A stretch of DNA of 45,258 nucleotides from Thermoleophilia bacterium (GTDB taxonomy: Bacteria > Actinomycetota > Thermoleophilia > Gaiellales > Gaiellaceae), in assembly GCA_025929895.1 (NCBI GenBank), contig JAICPI010000017.1, positions 1 through 45,258 of the forward strand, written 5' to 3'. The notes beneath the pieces are model-generated. The model did no database searches. It had not been told where the DNA came from and saw only the letters and a list, made by a program, of their open reading frames with translations. Within the stretch, counting starts at the first letter, position 1, and each line of letters starts with the position of its first letter. Shown piece after piece: positions 7,614 through 15,536 of this stretch. The position numbers were made by a program, and so were the translations under genes.

Positions 7614-8572
7614 GCGCCGACGGGGTCGGGCTGCTCGGCTTGGCCCTCGAGGCGATGGCCGGTCTTCGCGAGGAAGACGTCGTCGAGCGAGGGCGCGTCG
7701 AGCTCGAGGTGGGCGACCTTGAGGCTCTCGCCGTCGAGCGCGCGCACGACGTCGGCGAGGTCGTGGCCCGTGTCCAGCCGGACGGCGATCCGACCCGGCT
7801 CGGCGTCGACCGGGGCGCCGAAGCGGTCGAGCGTCCGCACGATCGCGTCGCGCTCGTCGGGGTCCGCGGGCGCGACCTGCACGGTCGGGCGCCCGATCTC
7901 GGCCTTCAGCTCGCTCGGCGTTCCCTCGGCGACGATCCGGCCGTGGTCGATGATCCCGACCCGGTCGGCGAGCACGTCGGCTTCCTCGAGGTACTGCGTC
8001 GTCAGGAAGACGGTCACGCCGTCCTCGCGGGCGAGGCGTGCAACCTCGACCCAGAGCGCGTTCCGGCTCTGCGGGTCGAGGCCCGTCGTGGGCTCGTCGA
8101 GGAAGAGGATCGTCGGGCGGTGCAGCAGCGCGAGCGCCAGGTCGAGCCGGCGCTTCATCCCGCCCGAGTACGTCTGGACCTTTCTGTCGGCGGCGACCGT
8201 CAGCCCGACGCGGTCGAGCAGCTCGTCGCCGCGCGCGGCCCGCTCGGCGCGCGAGAGGCCGTGCAGCGACGCCTGGAGCCGCACGTGGTCGCGCCCCGTC
8301 AGGAACGGGTCGAGCGCGGCCTCCTGGAGCGCGGCGCCGATCGTCTCGCGCACCTTCGGCCCGTCCTTGATCACGTCGAAGCCGCCCACCGTGGCCCGGC
8401 CGTCGGTGGGCGGCATCAGCGTCGTCAGCATGTGCACGGTCGTGGACTTGCCGGCGCCGTTCGGACCGAGGAAGCCGTAGATCTCGCCCTCGGCGACGTG
8501 GAGGTCGATCCCGTCTACGGCCCGCACGGCCTTGAACTCCCGGACGAGCCGCTCGGCGACGATCGCGCTCAT
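7610..8572 (-). CDS. ABC transporter ATP-binding protein (DrrA-like)
   Basis: 320 residues. Walker [10 protein letters not shown] is at 36-44, the Q-loop Gln in [11 protein letters not shown], signature [12 protein letters not shown], Walker [13 protein letters not shown], and the H-loop position is [10 protein letters not shown], where Gln replaces the usual switch His, as is frequent in DrrA-type ATPases. The C-terminal extension ends in [16 protein letters not shown], the DUF4162-like tail typical of drug-export ATPases. It is first gene of a three-gene exporter operon. ATG 8572 lies six bases after a TAGGTT box. Confidence 0.93.
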   Translation of the reverse strand: MSAIVAERLVREFKAVRAVDGIDLHVAEGEIYGFLGPNGAGKSTTVHMLTTLMPPTDGRATVGGFDVIKDGPKVRETIGAALQEAALDPFLTGRDHVRLQASLHGLSRAERAARGDELLDRVGLTVAADRKVQTYSGGMKRRLDLALALLHRPTILFLDEPTTGLDPQSRNALWVEVARLAREDGVTVFLTTQYLEEADVLADRVGIIDHGRIVAEGTPSELKAEIGRPTVQVAPADPDERDAIVRTLDRFGAPVDAEPGRIAVRLDTGHDLADVVRALDGESLKVAHLELDAPSLDDVFLAKTGHRLEGQAEQPDPVGA

Positions 8573-8578
8573 CGCGGA

Positions 8579-8584
8579 AACCTA
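8579..8584 (-). promoter_or_regulatory. -10 box TAGGTT of the ABC exporter operon
   Basis: TAGGTT on the minus strand, six bases before the ATG of the ATPase gene. It is only 17 bases from the opposite-facing pdxS -10 box, so the two promoters share the same DNA. Confidence 0.5.
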
Positions 8585-8601
8585 GCCGCGGCGGGCGGGG
8601 G

Positions 8602-8607
8602 TAGACT
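8602..8607 (+). promoter_or_regulatory. -10 box TAGACT of pdxS
   Basis: TAGACT lies seven bases before ATG 8615, placing the transcription start on or next to the A of the ATG. Confidence 0.55.
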
Positions 8608-8614
8608 GAGCGCC

Positions 8615-9499
8615 ATGCTCGAGCTCGGAACGATGCGGGTCAAGACGGGTCTCGCCGAGATGCTCAAGGGCGGGGTGATCATGGACGTGGTCGACGCCGA
8701 CCAGGCCCGCGTGGCCGAGGAGGCTGGAGCGGTCGCGGTGATGGCGCTCGAGCGCGTCCCGGCCGACATCCGCGCCCAGGGCGGCGTCGCGCGCATGTCC
8801 GACCCGGACAGGATCCGCGAGATCCAGGAGGCCGTCTCGATCCCGGTGATGGCGAAGTGCCGCATCGGGCACTTCGTCGAGGCGCAGATCCTCCAGGCGC
8901 TCGAGATCGACTACATCGACGAGTCCGAGGTCCTGACCCCGGCCGACCTCGAGCACCACGTCGACAAGTGGACGTTCACCGTCCCGTTCGTGTGCGGTTG
9001 CACGAACCTCGGCGAGGCGCTGCGCCGGATCGCCGAGGGCGCGGCGATGATCCGGACGAAGGGCGAGGCGGGAACGGGCGACATCGTCAACGCGGTCACG
9101 CACATGCGCTCGGTCTTCGGCGGGATCAGGCGGCTCCAGTCGCTCCGCGCGGAGGAGCTCTACTCCGAGGCGAAGGAGCTTCGCGCGCCGTACGAGCTCG
9201 TGCGCTGGGTCGCGGAGAACGGCCGGCTGCCGGTGGTCACGTTCACGGCGGGCGGGATCGCGACGCCGGCCGACGCGGCGCTCTGCATGCAGCTCGGCGC
9301 CGACGGCGTCTTCGTCGGCTCGGGCATCTTCAAGTCGGGCGACCCGGAGACGCGCGCGAAGGCGATCGTCGAGGCGACGACGCACTTCGCCGATCCCAAG
9401 GTGCTCGCGGACGTCTCGGCCGGGCTCGGCGAGCCGATGGTCGGGATCTCGGCGGCGTCCCTCCTCGAGGCGGATCGCCTCGAGGTCCGCGGCTGGTAA
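8615..9499 (+). CDS. pdxS: Pyridoxal 5'-phosphate synthase lyase subunit PdxS
   Basis: 294 residues, full family length. It carries [19 protein letters not shown], the Schiff-base lysine segments [14 protein letters not shown] and [11 protein letters not shown], and [14 protein letters not shown] for phosphate binding. The enzyme condenses ribose 5-phosphate, glyceraldehyde 3-phosphate and ammonia to PLP in a dodecamer, and PdxT (encoded at 10496) supplies the ammonia. ATG 8615 is favoured by the -10 spacing; ATG 8633 would also work. Unlike the usual adjacent pair, pdxS and pdxT are separated here by an SDR gene and two repeat elements. Confidence 0.97.
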   Translation: MLELGTMRVKTGLAEMLKGGVIMDVVDADQARVAEEAGAVAVMALERVPADIRAQGGVARMSDPDRIREIQEAVSIPVMAKCRIGHFVEAQILQALEIDYIDESEVLTPADLEHHVDKWTFTVPFVCGCTNLGEALRRIAEGAAMIRTKGEAGTGDIVNAVTHMRSVFGGIRRLQSLRAEELYSEAKELRAPYELVRWVAENGRLPVVTFTAGGIATPADAALCMQLGADGVFVGSGIFKSGDPETRAKAIVEATTHFADPKVLADVSAGLGEPMVGISAASLLEADRLEVRGW

Positions 9500-9506
9500 G
9501 AGCGCA

Positions 9507-9610
9507 GGGGGACCCAGGGTTCCCCCACGAACCCCCTCCTTTTTGTCTCGCAACCCTTGGGGTGGGATTCGGTTCCCGCCGGGCGAAGCCCGGCTCCGCC
9601 GGCAACCGGC
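9507..9610 (+). repeat. Two-hairpin intergenic element, copy 1
   Basis: Hairpin A (9507-9526) has arms GGGGGACCC and GGGTTCCCCC with a bulged T. It is followed by a pyrimidine run CCCCCTCCTTTTTG (9532-9545) and, about 50 bases on, hairpin B (9578-9594), GCCGGGC-gaa-GCCCGGC. The same architecture recurs at 40231-40330. Hairpin A plus the T run could terminate pdxS. The extended, recurring layout suggests a dispersed element rather than a simple terminator. Confidence 0.6.
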
Positions 9611-9643
9611 GCTCTCGGCCGGCTGAGTAGCCTGCTGGCGAGG

Positions 9644-10381
9644 ATGGCACGGCATGCGTCGGTCACAGGCGCTGCGCGCGGGATCGGCCGCGCCGTTGCG
9701 GAACGCCTGGCGCGCGACGGGTGGACGCTCTCGCTCTTCGACCGCGACGAGGACGAGCTCGTCAGGACGGCCGACGGGCTGAACGCATTCCGCGCTGTTT
9801 GCGACATCCGCGACCCGTCGGCCGTCGATCGTGCGTTCGATGCCGCTGCCTCGGACCGCGGGCCGTTCCACGCGCTCGCGGCGGTCGCGGGCTTGGGGGG
9901 GACGAACGAGCCCGGCGAGATCGATCGCTGGGACGAGTTGATCACGACGAACCTCACCGGGACCTACAACTGCGTGCGCGCCTTCGAGCGCTCGCTGGCC
10001 GAGGGGCCGGACGCGCGCCACGTCGTCGTGATCTCGTCGGTGCTCGCGCGCATCGGCGTTCCGGGCTACACGGGCTACAGCGCGTCGAAGGCGGGCCTGC
10101 TCGGCCTCGTGCGCTCGCTCGCGGCGGAGTGGGCGCCGCGGAACGTCCTCGTCAACGCGGTCTGCCCCGGCTGGGTCGAGACGGCGATGGCCTGGCAGGG
10201 CCTCGACGCCCTCGGCCTGCCGCGCGAGGACGCTCTCGCCGAGGCGATGCGCGAGGTGCCGCTCGGCCGGATGGCGCAGCCCGACGAGATCGCCGGCACG
10301 GTCGCGTGGCTGTTCTCGGACGACGCCCGCTCGATCACGGGGCAGGCGATCGACCAGAACGGGGGCTCGCGGATGCAGTAA
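9644..10381 (+). CDS. SDR-family oxidoreductase
   Basis: 245 residues with the nucleotide motif TGAARGIG, AAVAG in place of NNAG, a Ser in VISSVLARIG, the catalytic YSASKAG, and the C-terminal GQAIDQNGG. ATG 9644 is chosen because it starts six residues before the glycine motif, as usual, and lies ten bases after a TAGCCT box; the longer frame upstream runs into the repeat element. Its position between pdxS and pdxT does not by itself imply a role in vitamin B6 metabolism. The substrate is unknown. Confidence 0.88.
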   Translation: MARHASVTGAARGIGRAVAERLARDGWTLSLFDRDEDELVRTADGLNAFRAVCDIRDPSAVDRAFDAAASDRGPFHALAAVAGLGGTNEPGEIDRWDELITTNLTGTYNCVRAFERSLAEGPDARHVVVISSVLARIGVPGYTGYSASKAGLLGLVRSLAAEWAPRNVLVNAVCPGWVETAMAWQGLDALGLPREDALAEAMREVPLGRMAQPDEIAGTVAWLFSDDARSITGQAIDQNGGSRMQ

Positions 10382-10383
10382 CC

Positions 10384-10471
10384 GGTGCCGGAGACTGTGA
10401 GCTCACGGTGCCAGGCACTGTTAACTCACGGTGCCAGGCACTGTTAGCTCGCCGTGCCGGAGATGGTTGAG
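10384..10471 (+). repeat. 23-nt tandem repeat, 3.8 units
   Basis: Consecutive units start at 10384, 10407, 10430 and 10453 (the last partial). Each starts GGTGCC (the last CGTGCC), has either GGAGA or AGGCA next, and ends in a TGTTAACTCAC-like stretch. Units two and three contain the perfect palindrome GTGCC-a-GGCAC, and the inter-palindrome stretch contains GTTAAC or TGAGCTCA. A related pair of units in inverse orientation is at 45161-45201. It fills the gap between the SDR stop and the pdxT -10 box. Confidence 0.85.
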
Positions 10472-10482
10472 AACGCTCCGCC

Positions 10483-10488
10483 TACACT
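10483..10488 (+). promoter_or_regulatory. -10 box TACACT of pdxT
   Basis: TACACT lies seven bases before GTG 10496. It lies downstream of the alternative in-frame starts at 10454 and 10463, which would not be transcribed from here. Confidence 0.55.
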
Positions 10489-10495
10489 TTCCGGC

Positions 10496-11050
10496 GTGAC
10501 GATCGGCGTTCTCGCAGTCCAGGGCAACTTCCGCGAGCACGCGGCGATGCTGCGCCGGCTCGGCGCCGAGGTCGTGGAGGTGCGGAAGCCCGAGCAGCTC
10601 GCCGGGCTCGACGGCCTCGTCATCCCCGGCGGCGAGTCCACGACCTTCATTCGCCTGATGCGGCTCTACGGCCTGGACGAGGCGGTGCGCCGATTCGAGC
10701 AGCCGGTCTTCGGCACGTGCGCCGGAATGATCGTGCTCGACCGCGACCACCTCGGCCTCGTCGACCTCGTCGTCGACCGGAACGCGTACGGGCGGCAGGT
10801 CGCGAGCTTCGAGGCCGACCTCGACCTCGCCGGCGGCGATGAGCCGCTGCGCGGGGTCTTCATCCGCGCGCCGCGGGTGCGCGAGCTCGGCCCGGACGTC
10901 GAGGTGCTCGCGAAGCACGACGGCGAGCCGGTGCTCGTGCGCGACGGCCGCTTCCTCGTCGCGTCGTTCCACCCGGAGCTGACGGACGACACGCGGGTGC
11001 ACGAGCGCTTCCTCGAGCTCGTGGAGGAGGAGACCGGTGTCAGGGCATAG
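10496..11050 (+). CDS. pdxT: Pyridoxal 5'-phosphate synthase glutaminase subunit PdxT
   Basis: 184 residues. It opens [14 protein letters not shown], has IPGGESTT for glutamine binding, nucleophile Cys75 in FGTCAGM, and His159/Glu161 in SFHPEL. It hydrolyses glutamine and channels ammonia to PdxS. GTG 10496 gives the family N-terminus and fits the -10 spacing. The 3' end overlaps yebC by 14 bases, an arrangement (pdxT-yebC-ruvC) seen in many actinobacteria. Confidence 0.96.
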   Translation: MTIGVLAVQGNFREHAAMLRRLGAEVVEVRKPEQLAGLDGLVIPGGESTTFIRLMRLYGLDEAVRRFEQPVFGTCAGMIVLDRDHLGLVDLVVDRNAYGRQVASFEADLDLAGGDEPLRGVFIRAPRVRELGPDVEVLAKHDGEPVLVRDGRFLVASFHPELTDDTRVHERFLELVEEETGVRA

Positions 11051-11789
11051 CAAGTGGTCGTCGATCAAGCACAAGAAGGGCGCGGCGGACGCGAAGCGCG
11101 GCAAGCTCTTCTCGAAGCTCTCGCGCGCGATCATCGTCGCAGCGAAGGAGGGCGGCGGCGACCCCGCGAACAACCTCGCGCTCCAGAACGCGGTCGAGAA
11201 GGCGCGTTCGTACTCGATGCCGAAGGACAACATCGAGCGAGCGATCGCGCGCGGCAGCGGTCAGGACGCCGACGCGGAGGCGTTCGAGACGATCGTCTAC
11301 GAGGGCTACGCGCCCGGCGGCGTCGCGCTGATCGTCGAGGCGCTGACCGACAACCGCAACCGCACCGCCGCGGACGTCCGACACCTGTTCGCGAAGCACG
11401 ACGGCAACCTCGGCGAGGCGGGCTCCGTCGCGTGGCTGTTCGAGCGGCGCGGCGTCGTCGTCGTGGACGGCTCCGCCGACGAGGACGAGATCACCATGGC
11501 GGCCGCGGACGGCGGGGCCGAGGACGTGCAGCGCGACGGCTCCAGCTGGGAGATCACCTCGGCCCCGGAGGACCTGAGCGCCGTGCGCGAGGCGCTCGAG
11601 CGCGCGGGCTTCTCGGTCGAGTCCGCGGAGCTGGCGCTCCTCCCGAAGACGACGATCGAGGTCGAGGACGAGTCGCAGGCGAAGAAGATCCTGCGCCTGA
11701 TCGACGCCCTGGAGGAGAACGACGACGTCCAGGAGGTCTACGCGAACTTCGACATCCCCGAGCGGGTGCTCGAGGAAGTCGCGTCGTAG
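11037..11789 (+). CDS. yebC: YebC/PmpR family protein
   Basis: 250 residues, full length. The N-terminus [27 protein letters not shown] is diagnostic, and [23 protein letters not shown] is the second conserved block. The family has been described as transcriptional regulators and, more recently, as ribosome-associated factors that help translation of difficult (for example proline-rich) stretches. The GTG start lies inside the end of pdxT, so translation is probably coupled. Confidence 0.95.
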   Translation: MSGHSKWSSIKHKKGAADAKRGKLFSKLSRAIIVAAKEGGGDPANNLALQNAVEKARSYSMPKDNIERAIARGSGQDADAEAFETIVYEGYAPGGVALIVEALTDNRNRTAADVRHLFAKHDGNLGEAGSVAWLFERRGVVVVDGSADEDEITMAAADGGAEDVQRDGSSWEITSAPEDLSAVREALERAGFSVESAELALLPKTTIEVEDESQAKKILRLIDALEENDDVQEVYANFDIPERVLEEVAS

Positions 11790-11816
11790 CCCGCAGGAGA
11801 CGTCCGACCCCGCGCG

Positions 11817-11822
11817 TACTGT
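11817..11822 (+). promoter_or_regulatory. -10 box TACTGT of ruvC
   Basis: TACTGT lies six bases before GTG 11829, giving ruvCAB its own leaderless promoter in the 39-base gap after yebC. Confidence 0.45.
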
Positions 11823-11828
11823 CTCCGC

Positions 11829-12320
11829 GTGAAGGTCGTCGTCGGAATCGACCCAGGTACGGCTGCTTGCGGGTACGGGATCGTCCACGAAAGCGAAGGT
11901 CGCCTCCGGGCGGTGGACCACGGCTGGTGGCGCACGCCGGCCGGGGAGCGCCCCGAGCTGCGGCTGAAGACGATCTTCGAGGGGGTCGCCGGGCTCATCC
12001 AGGCGCACGCGCCGGCAGCCGTCGTGCTCGAGGAGTCGTACGTCGGCGCCGACGCCCGCATCGCGCTCTCAGTCGGGCAGGCGCGCGGAGCCGTGCTCGT
12101 CGCGTGCGCCGTGTCCGGCGTCGACTGCGCTGAGTACGCGCCCGCGCGCGTGAAGAAGGCAGTCTGCGGCTACGGCCGCGCTGACAAGGCGCAGGTGCAG
12201 CGGATGGTGAAGACGATTCTCGCGATGAAGGCCGAGCCGACCCCGTCGCACGCCGCCGACGCCCTGGCCGTCGCGATCTGCCACGCGCTCGCCTCCCCGC
12301 TCGTGGAGCTGACCGCGTGA
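11829..12320 (+). CDS. ruvC: Holliday junction resolvase RuvC
   Basis: 163 residues. The RNase H-like fold has acidic residues Asp8 (GIDPGT), Glu68 (VLEES) and Asp144 in [10 protein letters not shown] with His141 nearby. It cleaves Holliday junctions after RuvAB branch migration. GTG start; the 3' end overlaps ruvA as GTGA. Gene order ruvC-ruvA-ruvB is intact and translationally coupled. Confidence 0.95.
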   Translation: MKVVVGIDPGTAACGYGIVHESEGRLRAVDHGWWRTPAGERPELRLKTIFEGVAGLIQAHAPAAVVLEESYVGADARIALSVGQARGAVLVACAVSGVDCAEYAPARVKKAVCGYGRADKAQVQRMVKTILAMKAEPTPSHAADALAVAICHALASPLVELTA

Positions 12321-12865
12321 TCGCGCGCCTGCGCGGCGCGCCGGTGGCGCGCACGGCCGAGGGCCTCGTGCTCGACGTGAACGGGGTCGGCTACCTCGTG
12401 CAGGCGACGCCGACGGCCGCCGCCAAGACAGAGGGCGAGATCACGATCGAGACCTACCTGCACGTCCGCGAGGACGCGCTCCAGCTCTACGGCTTCGCCG
12501 ACGCGGCCGAGCGCGAGCTCTTCGTCCAGCTGCTCGGGGTGAACGGCGTCGGCCCGAAGGTCGCGCTCGCGATCGTCTCCGGCTCGCGCCCCGCCGAGCT
12601 CCGGCGCGCGATCGTGCGCGAGGACGTCGCGCGCTTCCAGGCGATCCCCGGCATCGGCAAGAAGACGGCCGAGCGCATCGTGCTCGAGCTCAAGTCAACC
12701 GTCGCAAACGCTGGCGCGTTTGCGCCGGAAGCAGATCTGACTGCCCGCGATGCGTTGGTGGAGCTCGGTTACACCGTGCTGGACGCAGAGCGCGCGCTCG
12801 CGGAGGTCGACGCGGACCTCTCCGTGGAGGAACAGGTGCGCGCCGCGCTGAAGAGAGCGGCGTGA
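12317..12865 (+). CDS. ruvA: Holliday junction branch migration protein RuvA
   Basis: 182 residues. Domain I is an OB fold opening [10 protein letters not shown]. Domain II has helix-hairpin-helix motifs [15 protein letters not shown] and [16 protein letters not shown] that bind the junction. Domain III, after an Ala-rich linker, contacts RuvB ([10 protein letters not shown]...[10 protein letters not shown]). GTG start overlapping ruvC, and a stop overlapping ruvB (GTGA). Confidence 0.96.
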   Translation: MIARLRGAPVARTAEGLVLDVNGVGYLVQATPTAAAKTEGEITIETYLHVREDALQLYGFADAAERELFVQLLGVNGVGPKVALAIVSGSRPAELRRAIVREDVARFQAIPGIGKKTAERIVLELKSTVANAGAFAPEADLTARDALVELGYTVLDAERALAEVDADLSVEEQVRAALKRAA

Positions 12866-13872
12866 CCGCCACCGAGTTCCTCGCGCCGACGCTCGGCCCC
12901 GACGAGGACGAGCTCGAGCGCTCGCTCCGCCCGCGGAGCCTCGACGACTTCGTCGGGCAGGAGCGCGTCAAGGAGCAGCTCGCGATCGCGCTCGAGGCCG
13001 CGAAGGCGCGCGGCGAGGCGCTCGACCACGTGCTCCTCGTCGGCCCGCCGGGCCTCGGCAAGACGAGCCTCGCCTTCATCGTCCGCGAGGAGCTCGGCGT
13101 CGGCATCCGCACCGTCGCGGGGCCCGCCCTCGAGCGCAAGGGCGACATGGCCGCGATCCTCACCGGGCTCGACGAGCGCCACGTCCTCTTCGTCGACGAG
13201 ATCCACCGGCTCAACCGCGCCGTGGAGGAGATCCTCTACCCGGCGCTCGAGGACTTCCGCCTCGACATCATCGTCGGGCAGGGGGCGGCCGCGCGGACGC
13301 TGACGCTCGACCTTCCCCCGTTCACGCTCGTCGGCGCGACCACGCGCACCGGTCTGCTCACGACGCCGCTCCGCGACCGCTTCGGGATGACGTTCCGCCT
13401 CGACTACTACGCGCCCGACGAGCTCGCGACGATCGTGCGCCGCTCCGCGCGCATCCTCGGCGTCGAGATCGACGATGCGGCAGCCGTCGAGATCGCCGGG
13501 CGCTCGCGCGGGACGCCGCGGATCGCGAACCGCATCCTGCGCCGCGTGCGCGACGTCGCCGAGGTGCGTCACGCCGGCGTCGTCACGAACGCCGTGGCCG
13601 CCGAGGCGCTGGCGCTCCTCGAGGTCGACGGCGAGGGCCTCGAGCGCACCGACCGGGAGCTGCTGCGCGCGATCGTGGGCAAGTTCGGTGGGGGGCCGGT
13701 CGGGCTGTCGACGCTCGCCGTCGCGCTCGGCGAGGAGCCCGACACGATCGAGGACGTCTACGAGCCCTACCTGCTCCAGCTCGGGTTCATCCAGCGCACG
13801 CCGCGCGGGCGGATCGTCACCGACCGCGGAAGGGCGCACGTCGGCGCGACCGCGGACGACAAGCTGTTCTAG
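12862..13872 (+). CDS. ruvB: Holliday junction branch migration helicase RuvB
   Basis: 336 residues, typical length. It carries [11 protein letters not shown], Walker [10 protein letters not shown] at 61-69, Walker [10 protein letters not shown] with DE at 112-113, sensor 1 GATTRTG, the arginine-finger region PLRDRFG, and a C-terminal winged helix with [11 protein letters not shown]. It forms the hexameric motor that drives branch migration with RuvA. Confidence 0.97.
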   Translation: MTATEFLAPTLGPDEDELERSLRPRSLDDFVGQERVKEQLAIALEAAKARGEALDHVLLVGPPGLGKTSLAFIVREELGVGIRTVAGPALERKGDMAAILTGLDERHVLFVDEIHRLNRAVEEILYPALEDFRLDIIVGQGAAARTLTLDLPPFTLVGATTRTGLLTTPLRDRFGMTFRLDYYAPDELATIVRRSARILGVEIDDAAAVEIAGRSRGTPRIANRILRRVRDVAEVRHAGVVTNAVAAEALALLEVDGEGLERTDRELLRAIVGKFGGGPVGLSTLAVALGEEPDTIEDVYEPYLLQLGFIQRTPRGRIVTDRGRAHVGATADDKLF

Positions 13873-14189
13873 TGCCGGAGCTCTGGGTGCCGGGAGCCGC
13901 GGGCCCGCTCGACCAGTTCGTCGAGCGCCTGCACCGGTGCATCGCCACGTTCGCCCGTACGCATGGGATCGAGCAGGCGGCGGTCGAGGTCGAGTTCCCC
14001 GACGGTGCGCTCGTGCCGGTCACGGCCGTGTCCGCAGAGCCGGGCTACGGGTTCGTCAGCCTGACCCCGCACGTCGAGGAGCCGGACGAGCCCGAGGAGC
14101 TGATCGTCCCGATCGGGGCGATCCGGCAGATCCGGCTCTCGGTCCCCGAGCCGGCACGGCGCGGCTTCGGGTTCTCCGTGCAGGAGTGA
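13872..14189 (+). CDS. Small conserved-looking hypothetical protein
   Basis: 105 residues, coupled to ruvB by a one-base overlap (TAGTG). An N-terminal helix (LDQFVERLHRCIATFARTHGI) is followed by a predicted beta-rich part (AAVEVEFPDGALVPVTAVSAE ... ELIVPIGAIRQIRLS). I do not recognise a family. The beta segment ending in IVPIGAIRQIRL has the look of a small barrel, but that is only an impression. Its place at the end of the ruv operon suggests co-expression, not a proven repair role. Confidence 0.7.
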   Translation: MPELWVPGAAGPLDQFVERLHRCIATFARTHGIEQAAVEVEFPDGALVPVTAVSAEPGYGFVSLTPHVEEPDEPEELIVPIGAIRQIRLSVPEPARRGFGFSVQE

Positions 14190-14190
14190 G

Positions 14191-14218
14191 GGACGGGGCG
14201 GCCGACGCCGCCCCGTCC
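14191..14218. terminator. Perfect GC hairpin, probable bidirectional terminator
   Basis: 12-bp perfect stem (GGACGGGGCGGC / GCCGCCCCGTCC) with loop CGAC, two bases after the ruv-operon stop and six bases before the stop of the convergent small gene. It has no U tract. It matches the other tetraloop hairpins at 17246 and 18091. Confidence 0.65.
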
Positions 14219-14223
14219 GTCGA

Positions 14224-14352
14224 TCAGCGCCCCGCGGGGTCGAACGGCTTCGGATCGAGGTAGTCGTCGGGGACGGCCTCGGGCGCCCCCTCCACGGCTT
14301 CTTCGGGAAGTGCTTCCTCCGTCGAGCCCTCGTTCTCCTCGGCCTCGCTCAC
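14224..14352 (-). CDS. Small acidic protein (42 aa) coupled to the cupredoxin gene
   Basis: 42 residues starting SEAEENEGSTEEALPEEAV and ending DPKPFDPAGR, very rich in Glu, Asp and Pro with one Lys and one Arg. The GTG at 14352 overlaps the cupredoxin stop (GTGA), the same coupling used by real genes throughout this window, and the frame runs directly to a stop placed before the shared terminator. No family is recognised. It is too small and charged to have a predicted fold and could be an accessory or tail peptide. The start/stop arrangement is the main evidence. Confidence 0.55.
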   Translation of the reverse strand: MSEAEENEGSTEEALPEEAVEGAPEAVPDDYLDPKPFDPAGR

Positions 14353-14711
14353 CGGACGACGATGCGGTTCCGCATCCCGAGCGCTGCGTGACCGGGAACG
14401 GTGCAGAGCACGGTCACGCGCCCCTTCTTCAGGGTGACCTTGATCGTCTGGCGCTGGCCGGGGTTCAGAATCCGGGTCTTCTTCGTGCCGATCTTGAAGT
14501 CGTGGGTCGCGTGGCCCCGATTGATCACGAGAAACGTGTGAGTTCCGGGCCGGAGCCGGGTCGGCGAGATCTTGAACTTGAAGTCGGTCATCGTGACCGT
14601 GTACTTCGCGTTGCTGGCGCTGCTCGTCCCCAGTGCGGCTGGGGCGAGGGCGGCGATCGCGACGAGCCCTGCGGCGAGTGTCGCGAGAACGAAGAGCCGA
14701 CGTCGGACCAT
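14349..14711 (-). CDS. Secreted cupredoxin-like (type 1 copper) protein
   Basis: 120 residues with signal peptide MVRRRLFVLATLAAGLVAIAALAPAALG. The mature domain has His70 (HATHDF), then Cys103, His108 and Met113 in VLCTVPGHAALGM, the complete His-Cys-His-Met ligand set of type 1 copper proteins. It should be an extracytoplasmic electron carrier. ATG 14711 is chosen over the longer frame from 14768 because it starts the signal peptide and is preceded by GAAGGGG (SD-like). It is divergent from the GMC dehydrogenase operon and so may be its electron acceptor (inference). Confidence 0.85.
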   Translation of the reverse strand: MVRRRLFVLATLAAGLVAIAALAPAALGTSSASNAKYTVTMTDFKFKISPTRLRPGTHTFLVINRGHATHDFKIGTKKTRILNPGQRQTIKVTLKKGRVTVLCTVPGHAALGMRNRIVVR

Positions 14712-14730
14712 GGGCAACCCCTTCAGTTCG

Positions 14731-14747
14731 CTGGACAATCCGTCCAG
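14731..14747. promoter_or_regulatory. Inverted repeat CTGGAC-n5-GTCCAG, candidate operator
   Basis: Perfect 6-bp arms with a 5-base spacer in the divergent region between the cupredoxin and the GMC operon, 20-36 bases upstream of the cupredoxin ATG. It could be an operator or a leader hairpin. The encoded regulator downstream (17298) is one possible binder, untested. Confidence 0.4.
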
Positions 14748-14751
14748 ACTA

Positions 14752-14780
14752 TTGCAAAGAATCCTCAACTGTTCTAGGGT
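14752..14780 (+). promoter_or_regulatory. Sigma70-like promoter TTGCAA-17-TAGGGT for the GMC operon
   Basis: TTGCAA at 14752-14757 and TAGGGT at 14775-14780 with a 17-base spacer. This leaves a leader of about 30 bases, which contains GGAGGG at 14807-14812, four bases before ATG 14817. Confidence 0.45.
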
Positions 14781-14816
14781 CGGCGCGGTATCGCACTCAC
14801 CCGATCGGAGGGTCTC

Positions 14817-15536
14817 ATGGATTGTTCAGGGGAGGAGAGAGCCCCCTCACGGCCCCTCTCCCGGAGCGAGCTCCTGAAGCGGGCCGGGGTCATCGGCGCC
14901 GCTGCAGCCGTGCCCGCCGCCGTCGCGCCGCAGGCAGCCCAGGCCGCGGAGGAGCTCGCCCAGCTCCAGCAGATGAAGGCACTGTCACCCGGCGAGGCCA
15001 GCACGATCGGCGCCTTCGTCGAACGACTCATCCCCTCCGACTCCTCGGGTCCAGGAGCCAGAGAGGCCAACGTCCTGCGCTACATCGACCGGGCGCTCGC
15101 GAGCGACCTGTCGGCGTTCCGCGGCGCCTACACGGCCGCCGCCGTCGCGATCGACGCCTATGCCGAGCGCAAGTACGGTGCGGCGTTCGCAGCGCTCTCG
15201 GCCGACCAGCAGGACACCATCCTGCGGGAGATGGACCTCAACCAGACGACCAGGCAGGACCCGAGCGTCACGCGCGCGGCGGGCGCGTCGACGGCCGACT
15301 TCCTGCCGAACGCGAAGGCGGTCTTCGAGATGATCCGCACGCATGCCGTCCAGGGCATGTTCGGCGACCCGGAGCACGGCGGGAACACGGGGTTCGTCGG
15401 GTGGCGGCTCGTTCGCTTCCCGGGGCCGCGCCTCGTGATCAGCGCTCGTGACCAGCGGCTGAACGTCGTCCCGCGGAACAACCTGCGCTCGACGTACTCA
15501 CTGCCGCTCTTCCGCGGCAAGGCGGGGAGGAACTGA
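14817..15536 (+). CDS. Gluconate 2-dehydrogenase subunit 3-like small subunit (Tat-type signal)
   Basis: 239 residues. The N-terminus has RSELLKRAGVIGAAAAVPAAVAPQAAQA, a Tat-like signal without a strict twin Arg. The body matches the gluconate 2-dehydrogenase gamma-subunit family (LSPGEASTIGAFVERLIPSD, FRGAYTAAAVAIDAYAERKYG, MFGDPEHGGNTGFVGWRLVRFPG). This subunit partners the FAD subunit and carries it across the membrane. SD-led ATG start; the stop overlaps the next ATG by one base (TGATG). Confidence 0.9.
   Translation: MDCSGEERAPSRPLSRSELLKRAGVIGAAAAVPAAVAPQAAQAAEELAQLQQMKALSPGEASTIGAFVERLIPSDSSGPGAREANVLRYIDRALASDLSAFRGAYTAAAVAIDAYAERKYGAAFAALSADQQDTILREMDLNQTTRQDPSVTRAAGASTADFLPNAKAVFEMIRTHAVQGMFGDPEHGGNTGFVGWRLVRFPGPRLVISARDQRLNVVPRNNLRSTYSLPLFRGKAGRN

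Noticed and set aside
10384-10471. CRISPR array at the tandem repeat
   Set aside because: Units are directly adjacent with no spacers and there are no cas genes.
10454-10495. Upstream starts for pdxT at 10454 and 10463
   Set aside because: They fall in the tandem repeat and upstream of the -10 box. The family N-terminus begins at 10496.
14310-14777. 155-codon plus-strand frame opposite the cupredoxin
   Set aside because: Antisense shadow. The cupredoxin has a full copper-ligand set and signal peptide.
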